A stretch of 64,000 nucleotides of DNA from Mycolicibacterium rhodesiae JS60 (GCA_000230935.2 AGIQ01000003.1:558001-622000); one strand, 5' to 3'; counted from the stretch's first letter, positions 41,966 through 51,021 are shown. Numbers and translations: made by a program. The notes: generated by a model from the sequence alone, not told the origin.

Positions 41966-42229
41966 CTACTCCGGTCGTTCGGCGCTGACGATGTTGACGG
42001 TCTTGCGGCCGCGCTTGACGCCGAACTCCACCAGGCCGGCGGCCGTGGCGAACAGGGTGTCGTCACCGCCGCGACCGACGTTCACGCCGGGGTGGAAGTG
42101 CGTGCCGCGCTGGCGGACGAGGATCTCGCCGGCCTTGACCAGCTGGCCGCCGAAGCGCTTGACGCCGAGCCGCTGGGCGGCTGAATCGCGACCGTTGCGT
42201 GAGCTGGAAGCGCCCTTTTTGTGTGCCAT
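41966..42229 (-). CDS. rpmA: 50S ribosomal protein L27
   Basis: An 87-residue basic protein starting AHKKGASSSRNGRDS and holding GGQLVKAGEILVRQRGTHFHPG, the L27 signatures; its N-terminus reaches the peptidyl-transferase centre. GGGAG precedes the ATG, 18 bp after rplU. Confidence 0.98.
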   Translation of the reverse strand: MAHKKGASSSRNGRDSAAQRLGVKRFGGQLVKAGEILVRQRGTHFHPGVNVGRGGDDTLFATAAGLVEFGVKRGRKTVNIVSAERPE

Positions 42230-42247
42230 GTCAGTTCGCTCCCTCGA

Positions 42248-42571
42248 CTACTTGATTCCGGTGACCTTGAGCACGGTCAGCGGTTGACGGTGACCCTGCC
42301 GCTTGTGGTAGCCGGTCTTGTTCTTGAACTTGTGGATGCGGATCTTCGGACCCTTGGTGTGCTCGAGCACCTCACCGGTGACCGCGACCTTTTCCAGAGC
42401 CTTGGCGTCGGTGGTCACCTTGGCGCCGTCGACGACCAGCGCGACGGGCAGGGAAACGGAGCCACCGGCCTCGACCTCGAGCTTCTCGACCTTGACTATG
42501 TCTCCTACCGCGACCTTGTACTGCTTGCCGCCGGTCTTGACGATTGCGTACGTGACCTTATCGCCTGCCAT
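42248..42571 (-). CDS. rplU: 50S ribosomal protein L21
   Basis: A 107-residue protein with YAIVKTGGKQYKV near the start and KFKNKTGYHKRQGHRQPLT, the L21 motif. ATG 42569-42571 with AAGGA upstream is used; the frame is open 90 bp further without a site. First gene of rplU-rpmA-obg-proB. Confidence 0.97.
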   Translation of the reverse strand: MAGDKVTYAIVKTGGKQYKVAVGDIVKVEKLEVEAGGSVSLPVALVVDGAKVTTDAKALEKVAVTGEVLEHTKGPKIRIHKFKNKTGYHKRQGHRQPLTVLKVTGIK

Positions 42572-42691
42572 CGTGGGTCCTTCGTTCTTGCTCTGCGGGC
42601 GCGCGCTAACCGAAGCTGCGTGCGCGGGTCTGGGGGTGCGGGATCTTGAGCCCGCTGCCACCGGCGTCGGACGCCTGGCGACAACTGCTCA

Positions 42692-42721
42692 AGGTTACGT
42701 GACCAGCACCGGGAGGGTCAA
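42692..42721 (-). promoter_or_regulatory. rplU: Sigma-A promoter of rplU-rpmA-obg-proB
   Basis: The complement reads TTGACC (42716-42721), an 18-base spacer and TAACCT (42692-42697). This is the best -35/-10 pair in the window. It predicts a leader of about 114 bases before rplU, long enough for an autoregulatory structure. Confidence 0.7.
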
Positions 42722-42730
42722 ACCGCCACT

Positions 42731-45646
42731 CTATGCGGATGGCGGCCCTGCTGGGCGTGCGGCCGCCCGGCGCCGATGCCTGCCGGCCGACGCAGGCGCT
42801 GCCTGAGCCACGACTGGCTGGTCGGCGTCGTATTCGTCGAGGTCGTCCTCGTCGTCGTCGGCCCCGTCATCGTCATCGTCGTCTTCGTCGTCTTCGTCGT
42901 CATCATCGTCGTCGGAGTCGACATCGAGGGTGTCCTCGTCGAGGTCCTCGTCGTCTTCATCCAGGTCGACGTCGATTTCGTCGTCGTCCTCGTCGGACTC
43001 GTCCTCGTCCAGGTCGTCGTCGGACTCGTCCTCGTCGTCGAGATCCTCGGCGTCGGTGACCGCAACTTCGTCGGCGACCTGCTCGGCGATGTCGGCATCG
43101 TCCACGGCTTCGGCTTCCCGCTCGAGCTCGTCGGCCAGCTCTTCCTCGGCCTCGTCGTCCTCGTGCTTGCCGTTGGCCGCCGCCATCGCCTTGAACATCG
43201 GATGCTCGCTGGTGTGCTGCGGCACCTTGGCCACCGGCGCTTCTTCAGCGCGGCCGCGCTTGCCCCGCTTGCCGCGCCGGCCACCGCCGCCGCCGCCGGA
43301 TTCGGACTTGCGCGCGGCGGCCTGCGTGGTGTCGACCGGATCGGCGTGCAGCACGATGCCCCGGCCGCTGCAGTGCGTACAGGTGGTGGAGAACGCCTCC
43401 ACCAGGCCGGTGCCCAGTCGCTTGCGGGTCAGCTGGACCAGGCCGAGTGAGGTCACCTCGGACACCTGGTGGCGGGTGCGGTCACGTCCCAGAGCCTCGG
43501 TCAGCCGCCGCAGCACCAGGTCGCGGTTGGACTCCAGCACCATGTCGATGAAGTCGATGACCACGATCCCGCCGATATCGCGCAGCCTCAGCTGACGGAC
43601 GATCTCCTCGGCCGCCTCGAGGTTGTTCTTGGTGACGGTCTGCTCGAGGTTGCCGCCCGCACCGGTGAACTTGCCGGTGTTGACGTCGACGACGGTCATC
43701 GCCTCGGTGCGGTCGATCACCAGGGTGCCGCCGGAGGGCAGCCACACCTTGCGATCCAGCGCCTTGGCCAGCTGCTCGTCGATGCGATGCACCGCGAACA
43801 CGTCGGGCCCGTCACCACCGGGCGGGTCGTACTTCGTCAGCTTCGAAAGAAGTTCGGGCGCAACTGAATTGACGTAATCGTGGATGGTGTCCCAGGCGTC
43901 GTCGCCGGAGACGATCAGCCCGGAGAAGTCCTCGTTGAACAAGTCGCGGATCACCTTGACCAGCACATCGGGCTCTTCGTAGAGCGCGACGGCGGCACCG
44001 GCCTTGTTGCCCTTGATCCGCTCGGCTTCCTCGGCGATCGTCGTCCAGCGCTCCTGGAGCCGGGTGACGTCGCCGCGGATGTCGGATTCCTTCACGCCTT
44101 CCGAGGCGGTCCGGATGATCACGCCGGCGTCGTCGGGCACCACGTCGCGCAGGATTTCCTTGAGTCGCTGACGTTCGGTGTCGGGCAGCTTGCGGCTGAT
44201 CCCGGTCGACGACGCGCCCGGCACGTAGACCAGGTAGCGCCCGGCCAGCGACACCTGGGTGGTCAGTCGCGCGCCCTTGTGACCGACAGGATCCTTGCTG
44301 ACCTGGACGACGACGTAGTCGCCGGGCTTGAGGGCCTGCTCGATCTTGCGGTTCGCGCCGCCCAGGCCGGCGGCCTCCCAGTTGACCTCACCGGCGTAGA
44401 GCACACCGTTGCGGCCGCGGCCGATATCGACGAAGGCGGCCTCCATCGACGGCAGCACGTTCTGCACGATGCCGAGATAGATGTTGCCGACCAGCGAGGC
44501 CGAGGCCGCCGAGGTCACGAAGTGCTCGACGACGACCCCGTCTTCCATCACCGCGATCTGGGTGTAGCGGGCCCCCTCGTGCGGGGGTTCGGTACGGATC
44601 TTGTCGCGCACGACCATGACGCGTTCGACGGCCTCGCGGCGGGCCAGGAATTCGGCCTCGGACAGGATCGGTGGGCGCCGGCGGCCGGCATCGCGGCCGT
44701 CGCGGCGGCGCTGACGCTTGGCCTCGAGCCTGGTGGATCCGCTGATGCCCTGAATCGCATCCGGGTCGCGTTCGGCCTTGGCCCGCGGGGCGCGCTCGTG
44801 GACAACGGTGTTCGGCGGGTCGTCGACCGAACTGCCGTCCGCGTCGTCGCCGCCGCCACCGGACTTGCGCCGCCGGCGCCGGCGGCGACGCCGCGTCGCG
44901 GCCTCACCGCTGCCCGACTCATCGTCGCTCTCGTCGTCGTCGCTGTCAGAGTCGTCACCGGACTCGGCAGACTCGTCAGCACCTTCGGGCCGTTCGGACT
45001 CTTCGCCGTCGGGGCCGCCCTGCTCACCACGGCCGCGGCCACGGCCGCGGCGGCCACGCCGGCGACGCCGGTTGGCGGGGCGTTCGGACTGGTCGCCGTC
45101 GGTTTCGGCGGACGACTCGTCGTCTTCGTCCTCGTCGTCCTCGTCGTCGTCCTCTTCGGCAGCCGGACGAGCGGCGCGGTGCGGTTCGGCCTCGACGGGC
45201 TGGGGGGCGACGAACAGCGGCATGTACACCGCCTGCTCCACCGTGGCGGTCTCCAGGATCAGCCGCGATTCAGGCTCCTCGGTGGCCGCGGGAACTTCGG
45301 CGTCCACCGCTTCGGCTGTCTGGTCGACCTCGGGCTCGGGCGCATCCAGGGTCAGGGCTTCCTGCACCGCAGCCTCGTCGGCGCTGTCCTGGGGGCCGGC
45401 CGCCAAAACATCGCGGACCCGCACCGCATCGGTGCGATCCACGCTGGAATGCGGACTGCGCATCCGGCCGTCGAGCTCGCTCAAGGCGTCGAGCACGCGC
45501 CGGCTGGTGGTGCCGAGCACCCGTGCCAGCGAATGCACCCTCAGGCGGTCAGGCAGGTCGTCGCCCGCGGCAGCTGCCGCCGGGGGTCCCCACTGCGCTT
45601 GGGGCTCTGTTTCGGGTAGTTCCTGATAGAGGTCATCGTCGGCCAC
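42731..45646 (-). CDS. rne: Ribonuclease E/G
   Basis: A 971-residue essential endoribonuclease. The first 330 residues are disordered and charged (Glu/Asp then Arg-rich RRRRGRRGRGRG), followed by the S1 domain (about 385-430), RNase-H-like and DNase-I-like catalytic parts with VVDVNTGKFTG near 652 and VVIDFIDM near 695 supplying the Mg aspartates, and a zinc-link CTHCSGRG near 758. The C-terminus (about 862-940) is almost pure Asp/Glu and then Arg/Ala. This N- and C-terminal disorder is usual in actinobacteria, where the ends contact degradosome partners. GTG 45644-45646 with GAGGAG upstream. Confidence 0.96.
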   Translation of the reverse strand: MADDDLYQELPETEPQAQWGPPAAAAAGDDLPDRLRVHSLARVLGTTSRRVLDALSELDGRMRSPHSSVDRTDAVRVRDVLAAGPQDSADEAAVQEALTLDAPEPEVDQTAEAVDAEVPAATEEPESRLILETATVEQAVYMPLFVAPQPVEAEPHRAARPAAEEDDDEDDEDEDDESSAETDGDQSERPANRRRRRGRRGRGRGRGEQGGPDGEESERPEGADESAESGDDSDSDDDESDDESGSGEAATRRRRRRRRRKSGGGGDDADGSSVDDPPNTVVHERAPRAKAERDPDAIQGISGSTRLEAKRQRRRDGRDAGRRRPPILSEAEFLARREAVERVMVVRDKIRTEPPHEGARYTQIAVMEDGVVVEHFVTSAASASLVGNIYLGIVQNVLPSMEAAFVDIGRGRNGVLYAGEVNWEAAGLGGANRKIEQALKPGDYVVVQVSKDPVGHKGARLTTQVSLAGRYLVYVPGASSTGISRKLPDTERQRLKEILRDVVPDDAGVIIRTASEGVKESDIRGDVTRLQERWTTIAEEAERIKGNKAGAAVALYEEPDVLVKVIRDLFNEDFSGLIVSGDDAWDTIHDYVNSVAPELLSKLTKYDPPGGDGPDVFAVHRIDEQLAKALDRKVWLPSGGTLVIDRTEAMTVVDVNTGKFTGAGGNLEQTVTKNNLEAAEEIVRQLRLRDIGGIVVIDFIDMVLESNRDLVLRRLTEALGRDRTRHQVSEVTSLGLVQLTRKRLGTGLVEAFSTTCTHCSGRGIVLHADPVDTTQAAARKSESGGGGGGRRGKRGKRGRAEEAPVAKVPQHTSEHPMFKAMAAANGKHEDDEAEEELADELEREAEAVDDADIAEQVADEVAVTDAEDLDDEDESDDDLDEDESDEDDDEIDVDLDEDDEDLDEDTLDVDSDDDDDDEDDEDDDDDDGADDDEDDLDEYDADQPVVAQAAPASAGRHRRRAAARPAGPPSA

Positions 45647-45716
45647 GTATTCTCCTCAAGCCCCCGGGCGCGTCACATCGACGCGGCCACGCGAGGGCTT
45701 CCGCTATGTGCCCGGG

Positions 45717-45848
45717 TTAAAGCGCCCGGACTTGTTTATGGTCTCGCTCCGAACGGTCCATGGAGAACGCGTCCGGTGCCTGGCTGAATGACGGCTGTGA
45801 CGGTCGGCGCCTCACCAAGTGGTGGTCGCGCACGTCGTAAGTCTTCAT
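45717..45848 (-). CDS. Possible 43-residue upstream ORF in the rne leader
   Basis: ATG 45846-45848 opens a frame of 43 codons ending at TAA 45717-45719, some 70 bases before rne. The peptide is polar (MKTYDVRDHHLV, later RSERDHKQVRAL). No ribosome binding site is seen. It lies within the long untranslated leader predicted for rne and could be a leader peptide, but chance is not excluded. Confidence 0.25.
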   Translation of the reverse strand: MKTYDVRDHHLVRRRPSQPSFSQAPDAFSMDRSERDHKQVRAL

Positions 45849-45885
45849 CCGGATGCGCTTTGGGGGCACATCCGGAGCCAGTATC
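45848..45885 (-). promoter_or_regulatory. rne: rne promoter -10 (GATACT) and palindrome at the predicted start site
   Basis: GATACT on the complement of 45880-45885 would start transcription near 45873. TCCGGATG (45848-45855) and CATCCGGA (45869-45876) form an 8-bp inverted repeat across that start. The rne leader would then be about 230 bases, consistent with the long autoregulatory leaders known for RNase E genes. Confidence 0.35.
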
Positions 45886-45930
45886 CCACACCACACGCCC
45901 TGTTTTGACGACAGTGGCCCGAGAGCGCGC

Positions 45931-46341
45931 TCAGCCGCCCGGAAACCAGAGCGCGATCTCGCGCTCGGCGGACTCTGGGGAGTCGGAACCGTGCACGAGG
46001 TTGAACTGCGTTTCCAGGCCGAAATCGCCACGGATCGTGCCCGGTGTGGCCTTTTCCACCGGGTCGGTGCCACCGGCGAGCTGGCGAAACGCCGCGATCG
46101 CGCGGGGGCCTTCGAGGATCGCTGCCACCACCGGGGCTGAGGTGATGAACTCCAGCAGCGAGTCGAAGAACGGCTTGCCGTCGTGCTCGGCGTAGTGCGC
46201 GCGGGCCAGCTCGTCACTGACCTGCTTGAGCTCCAGGGCAGCGATCGTCAGGCCTTTGCGTTCGATTCGGCTGATGATCTCGCCGACCACCCCGCGCTGG
46301 ACACCGTCGGGCTTGATGAGAACCAGCGTCCGCTCAGTCAT
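45931..46341 (-). CDS. ndk: Nucleoside diphosphate kinase
   Basis: A 136-residue enzyme that balances NTP pools through a phospho-histidine, His117 in NLVHGSDS. ERTLVLIKPDGVQRG opens the family. ATG 46339-46341 is chosen because GAGGAGG lies about nine bases away; the ATG at 46350 directly touches that site. Confidence 0.97.
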   Translation of the reverse strand: MTERTLVLIKPDGVQRGVVGEIISRIERKGLTIAALELKQVSDELARAHYAEHDGKPFFDSLLEFITSAPVVAAILEGPRAIAAFRQLAGGTDPVEKATPGTIRGDFGLETQFNLVHGSDSPESAEREIALWFPGG

Positions 46342-46410
46342 TAGCGCCATTCCTCCTCATCGCTTCGCTCTGCATCGTCATCGGCGCGGTCACGGCGCAC
46401 AGCGTACCCG

Positions 46411-46806
46411 TCAGTCAGGTGGTCGCTGCTGGCCGGGGAGCAAGCCCCGGCGCTGCCTGCGCAGGACCTCAACGCGCAGGTAGGCGATGATCCCCCAGAC
46501 GATCGCGAAGACCACCCCGACCATCCCCACGGCCGGGTAGACGACAAATCCGGCGACCAGGATGAGCTGCACACCCAGGTTCAGCCAGACCGCCCACGGC
46601 CTGCCCTGCACGCCGGATAGCAGGACCAGGAACACCGCGAACCCGACCAGGTACGACGTCGACCATGCGGTGAGCCCACCACCGACCATGCCGACCACGG
46701 GCAGCGCCAGCAGGACCACGATCGCCTCGAGGATCAGGGTGGCGGCCATGACGCCGCGGAAACTTTTCCACGGGTCGGGCGCCTGGATGTCGGGCGTGTC
46801 GCTCAT
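46411..46806 (-). CDS. DUF4233 membrane protein
   Basis: A 131-residue protein with four helices (about 18-40, 45-65, 72-86, 90-110) and an Arg-rich cytoplasmic tail. It overlaps the folC stop as ATGA, as in other mycobacteria. Function unknown; the coupling suggests a constant link to folC expression. Confidence 0.88.
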   Translation of the reverse strand: MSDTPDIQAPDPWKSFRGVMAATLILEAIVVLLALPVVGMVGGGLTAWSTSYLVGFAVFLVLLSGVQGRPWAVWLNLGVQLILVAGFVVYPAVGMVGVVFAIVWGIIAYLRVEVLRRQRRGLLPGQQRPPD

Positions 46807-48212
46807 TGCGGGTCCTTCCCGAACAGGGTGCGCGCCGCGCCCGCGGTCACCACGGATCCGGTGATGACGATCCCGGTGCCGGCGAATCCGTCGGTATCGG
46901 CCGCGGACTCCTCGACCAGCGCGGTGGCGGTCTCGATGGCGTCGGCCAGGGTTTCGGCGCGCAGCACCCGGTCCGGCCCGAAGATCTCCTCGGCCCGGAT
47001 CGCCAAGGCGTCGACCTCGAGTGCGCGGGGTGAGCCGTTGTGGGTGACGACGACCTGGTCGAACGCCGGCTCCAGCGCGGTGAGGATGCCGGTGACGTCC
47101 TTGTCCCCCATCACCGAGAGCACGCCGACGAGGAACCGGAAGTCGAACTCGGTCGCCAGCGCGGCGGCGAGTGCGGCGGCTCCGGCCGGATTGTGGGCGG
47201 CGTCGACGAAGACGCTCGGCGCGCTGCGCATCCGTTCGAGCCGGCCGGGGCTGACCGCCGCGGCGAATCCGGCCCGCACCGTGTCGACGTCGAGTTGCCG
47301 GTCGGCACCGGCCCCGAAGAACGCCTCGACCGCGGCCAGCGCGACGACGGCGTTGTGGGCCTGATGCTCGCCGTGCAACGGCAGGAAGATGTCGGAGTAC
47401 ACCCCGCCGAGGCCTTGCAGCTGCAACACCTGTCCCCCGACGGCGACCTGGCGGCCCAGCACGGCGAACTCGGAGTCCTCGCGTGCGACCGCGGCATCGG
47501 AGGAGACCACTTGGGCCAGAATCACTTCCATCGCTTCGGGCAGCTGGCGGCCGATGACCGCGACGGTGTCGGTCTGGACCAGCTCGCCGCGCGGCGCGCC
47601 GATGATGCCGGCCTTCTCAGCGGCGATCTCGGCGACCGTGTCACCGAGGTACTCGGTGTGGTCGATTCCGATCGGGGTGATCACCGCGACGGGTGCGTCG
47701 ACGACGTTGGTGGCGTCCCACCGCCCGCCCATCCCCACTTCGACGACGGCGACGTCGACGGGTGCGTCGGCGAAGGCGGCGAACGCCATCGCGGTGAGCA
47801 CTTCGAACTTGCTCATCGCCGGGCCGCCATCTTTGACAGATTGCGCGTCGACCATGTGCACGAACGGTTCGATCTCGCGGTAGACCTCGACGTAGCGGGC
47901 CGGGCTGATCGGCTCGTTGTCGATGGCGATGCGCTCGACGGCGGACTGCAGGTGCGGGCTGGTGGTGCGTCCGGTCCGGCGGCTGAACGCCGTCATCAGT
48001 GCATCGACGATGCGCGCCACCGAGGTCTTGCCGTTGGTCCCGGCGATGTGGATGCACGGGTAGCTGAGCTGCGGTGAGCCGAGCATCTCCATCAGCGCCT
48101 CAATGCGTGCGGTGCTGGGCTCCAGCTTGGTCTCCGGCCAGCGCTGGTCGAGCAGGTGCTCGACTTGGAGCAGCGCGGCGATCTCGTCGGGTGTCGGCGG
48201 TTCGATCGTCAT
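46803..48212 (-). CDS. folC: Dihydrofolate synthase / folylpolyglutamate synthase
   Basis: A 469-residue Mur-ligase-like enzyme that joins glutamate to dihydropteroate and folates. HIAGTNGKTSVARI is the P-loop, GMGGRWDATNVV the omega loop, and HNPAGAAALA the C-terminal domain hinge. It starts at ATG 48210-48212 with GAGG upstream. It is 103 bp downstream of valS, the gap holding palindromic element B. Confidence 0.95.
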   Translation of the reverse strand: MTIEPPTPDEIAALLQVEHLLDQRWPETKLEPSTARIEALMEMLGSPQLSYPCIHIAGTNGKTSVARIVDALMTAFSRRTGRTTSPHLQSAVERIAIDNEPISPARYVEVYREIEPFVHMVDAQSVKDGGPAMSKFEVLTAMAFAAFADAPVDVAVVEVGMGGRWDATNVVDAPVAVITPIGIDHTEYLGDTVAEIAAEKAGIIGAPRGELVQTDTVAVIGRQLPEAMEVILAQVVSSDAAVAREDSEFAVLGRQVAVGGQVLQLQGLGGVYSDIFLPLHGEHQAHNAVVALAAVEAFFGAGADRQLDVDTVRAGFAAAVSPGRLERMRSAPSVFVDAAHNPAGAAALAAALATEFDFRFLVGVLSVMGDKDVTGILTALEPAFDQVVVTHNGSPRALEVDALAIRAEEIFGPDRVLRAETLADAIETATALVEESAADTDGFAGTGIVITGSVVTAGAARTLFGKDPQ

Positions 48213-48241
48213 GCCAGCGCCTCGATGACAGCCTTAGGCGA

Positions 48242-48299
48242 TCGAGTGTGCGTACAGGTCGAAATTTCAGCACTTTTGCCGTCCTGGATGCACACTCGA
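48242..48299. repeat. Intergenic palindromic element B
   Basis: Outer arms TCGAGTGTGC (48242-48251) and GCACACTCGA (48290-48299) pair over 10 bp; inside, CAGG (48255-48258) pairs with CCTG (48283-48286) after a 3x3 mismatch. It lies between valS and folC. Core, arm length and loop size match element A at 41900-41955. Confidence 0.7.
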
Positions 48300-48315
48300 A
48301 TACAGACTGGTTCGA

Positions 48316-50967
48316 TCATGCCAGCGCAGCTAGCCGGGCGGTGATCCGCTCGACCTCCTCGTGAGCAACCTGCTGACGGCCGCGAATCTTGGCGACGACG
48401 TCTTCGGGTGCCTTGGCCAGGAATGCCTCGTTACCGAGTTTGGCTGTGGTGCCTGCCAATTCCTTCGCCGCGGCCGCCAGGTCCTTCTCCAGACGGCGAC
48501 GTTCGGCGGCCACATCGACAGTGCCCGAGGTATCGAGTTCGACGCTGACGGTGCCGGACGACAGCCGCACCTCGATGTGCGCGCTGGCGTTGAAGTCCGC
48601 GCTCGCGTCGGTCAGCCACGCCAGCGCGGTGACCGGTGCGACCTGGCCGTCCAGGCCCGCCTGGCCGATACCCGATAGCCGGGCGGGCACCTTCTGCCGG
48701 TCCGCCAGACCCTGATCGCTACGGAACCTCCGGATCTCGGTCACCAGCTTCTGCACATCGGCAATCCGCTGGGCCGCGGCCGGATCCAGGGCAATGCCGG
48801 AGGGCTCCGGCCACGACGCGATCACCAACGATTCCCCACCGGTCAGCGCTTTCCACAGCGCTTCGGTGACGAACGGCATCACCGGGTGCAGCAGCTTGAG
48901 CAGCGTGTCCAGCACCGCGGCGAGCACGGCGGTGGTTTCGGTAAGCCCCTCGGCCAGCTGGACTTTGGCGAGCTCCAAGTACCAGTCACAGAATTCGTCC
49001 CAGGCGAAATGGTAAAGCGATTCGCAGGCCCGGCTGAACTCGTAGCTGTCGAGGGCCGAATCCACCTCGGCCCGAACCTCTTCCATGCGGCCCAGGATCC
49101 AGCGGTCGGCGTCGGTGAGGTCGGCGGCCGCCGGCAGCGGTGCCGGCGCGGCGCCGTTCATCAGTGCGAACCGGGTAGCGTTGAACAGCTTGGTCGCGAA
49201 GTTGCGTGAGGCGCGGGCGGCGTCTTCACCGATGGACAGGTCGCCGCCGGGGCTGGCGCCGCGGGCCAGGGTGAACCGCAGCGCATCGGCGCCGAAGAGC
49301 TCCACCCAGTCCAGCGGATCGATCCCATTGCCGCGGGACTTGCTCATCTTGCGGCCATGCTCGTCGCGGATCAGCCCGTGCAGGAAGACGTTCTCGAATG
49401 GCACCTGCGGTCCGCGCGCGCCGTCCAGCGTGATCGTCTCGTCGCCCGACACGAACGTGCCGAACATGACCATACGCGCCACCCAGAAGAACAGGATGTC
49501 GTAGCCGGTGACCAAAACGCTTGTCGGATAGAACTTCTCCAGTTCGGGCGTGCGGTCGGGCCAGCCCATCGTGGAGAACGGCCACAGCGCCGAAGAGAAC
49601 CAGGTGTCCAGCACGTCGGGATCCTGCTCCCAGCCCTCCGGCGGGGTTTCGTCAGGCCCGACGCAGACCTTCTGGCCATCAGGGCCGTGCCAAATCGGAA
49701 TGCGGTGACCCCACCACAGCTGGCGTGAGATGCACCAGTCGTGCATGTCGTCGACCCAGGCGAACCAGCGCGGTTCCAGGCTCTTCGGGTGAATCACGAT
49801 GTCGCCGCCCCGGACCGCGTCGCCGGCCGCCTTGGCCATCGATTCGACCTTCACCCACCACTGCAGGCTCAGCCGGGGCTCGATCGGCTCACCGCTGCGT
49901 TCGGAGTGCCCGACGCTGTGCAGGTACGGCCGCTTCTCGGCGGCGATGCGGCCCTCTGCGGCCAGCGCCTCACGCACCGCGACACGCGCCTCGAAGCGGT
50001 CCATGCCGTCGAATTGCGTTCCGGTGTCGGCGATCCTGCCCTTGGTGTCCATGATCGAGGGCATCGGCAGGTTGTGCCGCATCCCGATCTCGAAGTCGTT
50101 CGGGTCGTGTGCGGGGGTGACTTTGACTGCGCCGGTACCGAATTCGGGGTCGACGTGCGCGTCGGCCACGATGATGATCTGCCGGTCCAGGAACGGGTGC
50201 GGCACGGTCTTGCCGACCAGGTGCCGGTAGCGGTCGTCGTCGGGGTGTACCGCGATCGCGGTGTCACCGAGCATGGTCTCCATCCGGGTAGTCGCCACCA
50301 CGATGTGGGGCTCGGAGTCGTCAAGAGACCCGTACCGGAACGACACCAGCTCGCCTTCGACGTCGGAATATTTGACCTCGAGGTCGCTGATCGCGGTCTC
50401 CAGCACCGGTGACCAGTTGACCAGCCGTTCGGCCTGATAGATCAGGCCGGCGTCGTAGAGCCTCTTGAAGATCGTGCGGACCGCGCGGGACAGGCCATCG
50501 TCCATCGTGAACCGGTCCCGGCTCCAGTCCACCCCGTCGCCGAGGCGGCGCATCTGGCCGCCTATGGTGCCGCCGGATTCACGCTTCCAGTCCCAGACTT
50601 TCTCGACGAACAGTTCGCGGCCGAAGTCTTCTTTGGTCTTGCCGTCGACGGCGAGTTGTTTCTCCACCACGCTCTGGGTGGCGATGCCTGCGTGATCCAT
50701 CCCGGGCAGCCACAGCACCTCGTAGCCCTGCATGCGCTTGCGCCGGGTCAGCGCGTCCATCAAGGTGTGGTCCAGCGCGTGACCCATGTGCAGGCTGCCG
50801 GTGACATTCGGGGGCGGCAGCACGATCGAATATGCGGGCTTGTCGCTCGTGGCATCGGCCTCGAAGTAGCCTGCGTCGACCCAGCCCTGATACATCCCCG
50901 TCTCTACCGACCCCGGTTCCCAAGACTTGGGCAGGGCGTCGGCACGAGAGTCGTCAGTGGTGGTCAC
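48316..50967 (-). CDS. valS: Valyl-tRNA synthetase
   Basis: An 883-residue class I synthetase. The HIGH motif is in GSLHMGHAL, KMSKS in GRKMSKSRGNGIDP, an editing domain lies between, and the C-terminal 70 residues form the coiled-coil arm. The GTG start at 50965-50967 is directly preceded by a leaderless promoter. No T-box is present. Confidence 0.97.
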   Translation of the reverse strand: MTTTDDSRADALPKSWEPGSVETGMYQGWVDAGYFEADATSDKPAYSIVLPPPNVTGSLHMGHALDHTLMDALTRRKRMQGYEVLWLPGMDHAGIATQSVVEKQLAVDGKTKEDFGRELFVEKVWDWKRESGGTIGGQMRRLGDGVDWSRDRFTMDDGLSRAVRTIFKRLYDAGLIYQAERLVNWSPVLETAISDLEVKYSDVEGELVSFRYGSLDDSEPHIVVATTRMETMLGDTAIAVHPDDDRYRHLVGKTVPHPFLDRQIIIVADAHVDPEFGTGAVKVTPAHDPNDFEIGMRHNLPMPSIMDTKGRIADTGTQFDGMDRFEARVAVREALAAEGRIAAEKRPYLHSVGHSERSGEPIEPRLSLQWWVKVESMAKAAGDAVRGGDIVIHPKSLEPRWFAWVDDMHDWCISRQLWWGHRIPIWHGPDGQKVCVGPDETPPEGWEQDPDVLDTWFSSALWPFSTMGWPDRTPELEKFYPTSVLVTGYDILFFWVARMVMFGTFVSGDETITLDGARGPQVPFENVFLHGLIRDEHGRKMSKSRGNGIDPLDWVELFGADALRFTLARGASPGGDLSIGEDAARASRNFATKLFNATRFALMNGAAPAPLPAAADLTDADRWILGRMEEVRAEVDSALDSYEFSRACESLYHFAWDEFCDWYLELAKVQLAEGLTETTAVLAAVLDTLLKLLHPVMPFVTEALWKALTGGESLVIASWPEPSGIALDPAAAQRIADVQKLVTEIRRFRSDQGLADRQKVPARLSGIGQAGLDGQVAPVTALAWLTDASADFNASAHIEVRLSSGTVSVELDTSGTVDVAAERRRLEKDLAAAAKELAGTTAKLGNEAFLAKAPEDVVAKIRGRQQVAHEEVERITARLAALA

Positions 50968-50973
50968 CCGACA

Positions 50974-50979
50974 ATTCTA
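50974..50979 (-). promoter_or_regulatory. valS: -10 box (TAGAAT) of valS, leaderless
   Basis: The complement reads TAGAAT, TGTCGG, GTG. The predicted start is the G of the GTG. No Shine-Dalgarno exists. Confidence 0.55.
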
Positions 50980-51021
50980 GGAACGCGCGACGCGATGCTT
51001 CCGACCGCCCGACAGTCCGCG

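Noticed and set aside
42830..43060. GTC/CTC-rich run as a tandem repeat or satellite
   Set aside because: It is simply the codon run for Asp/Glu in the acidic tail of RNase E, with no exact repeating unit.
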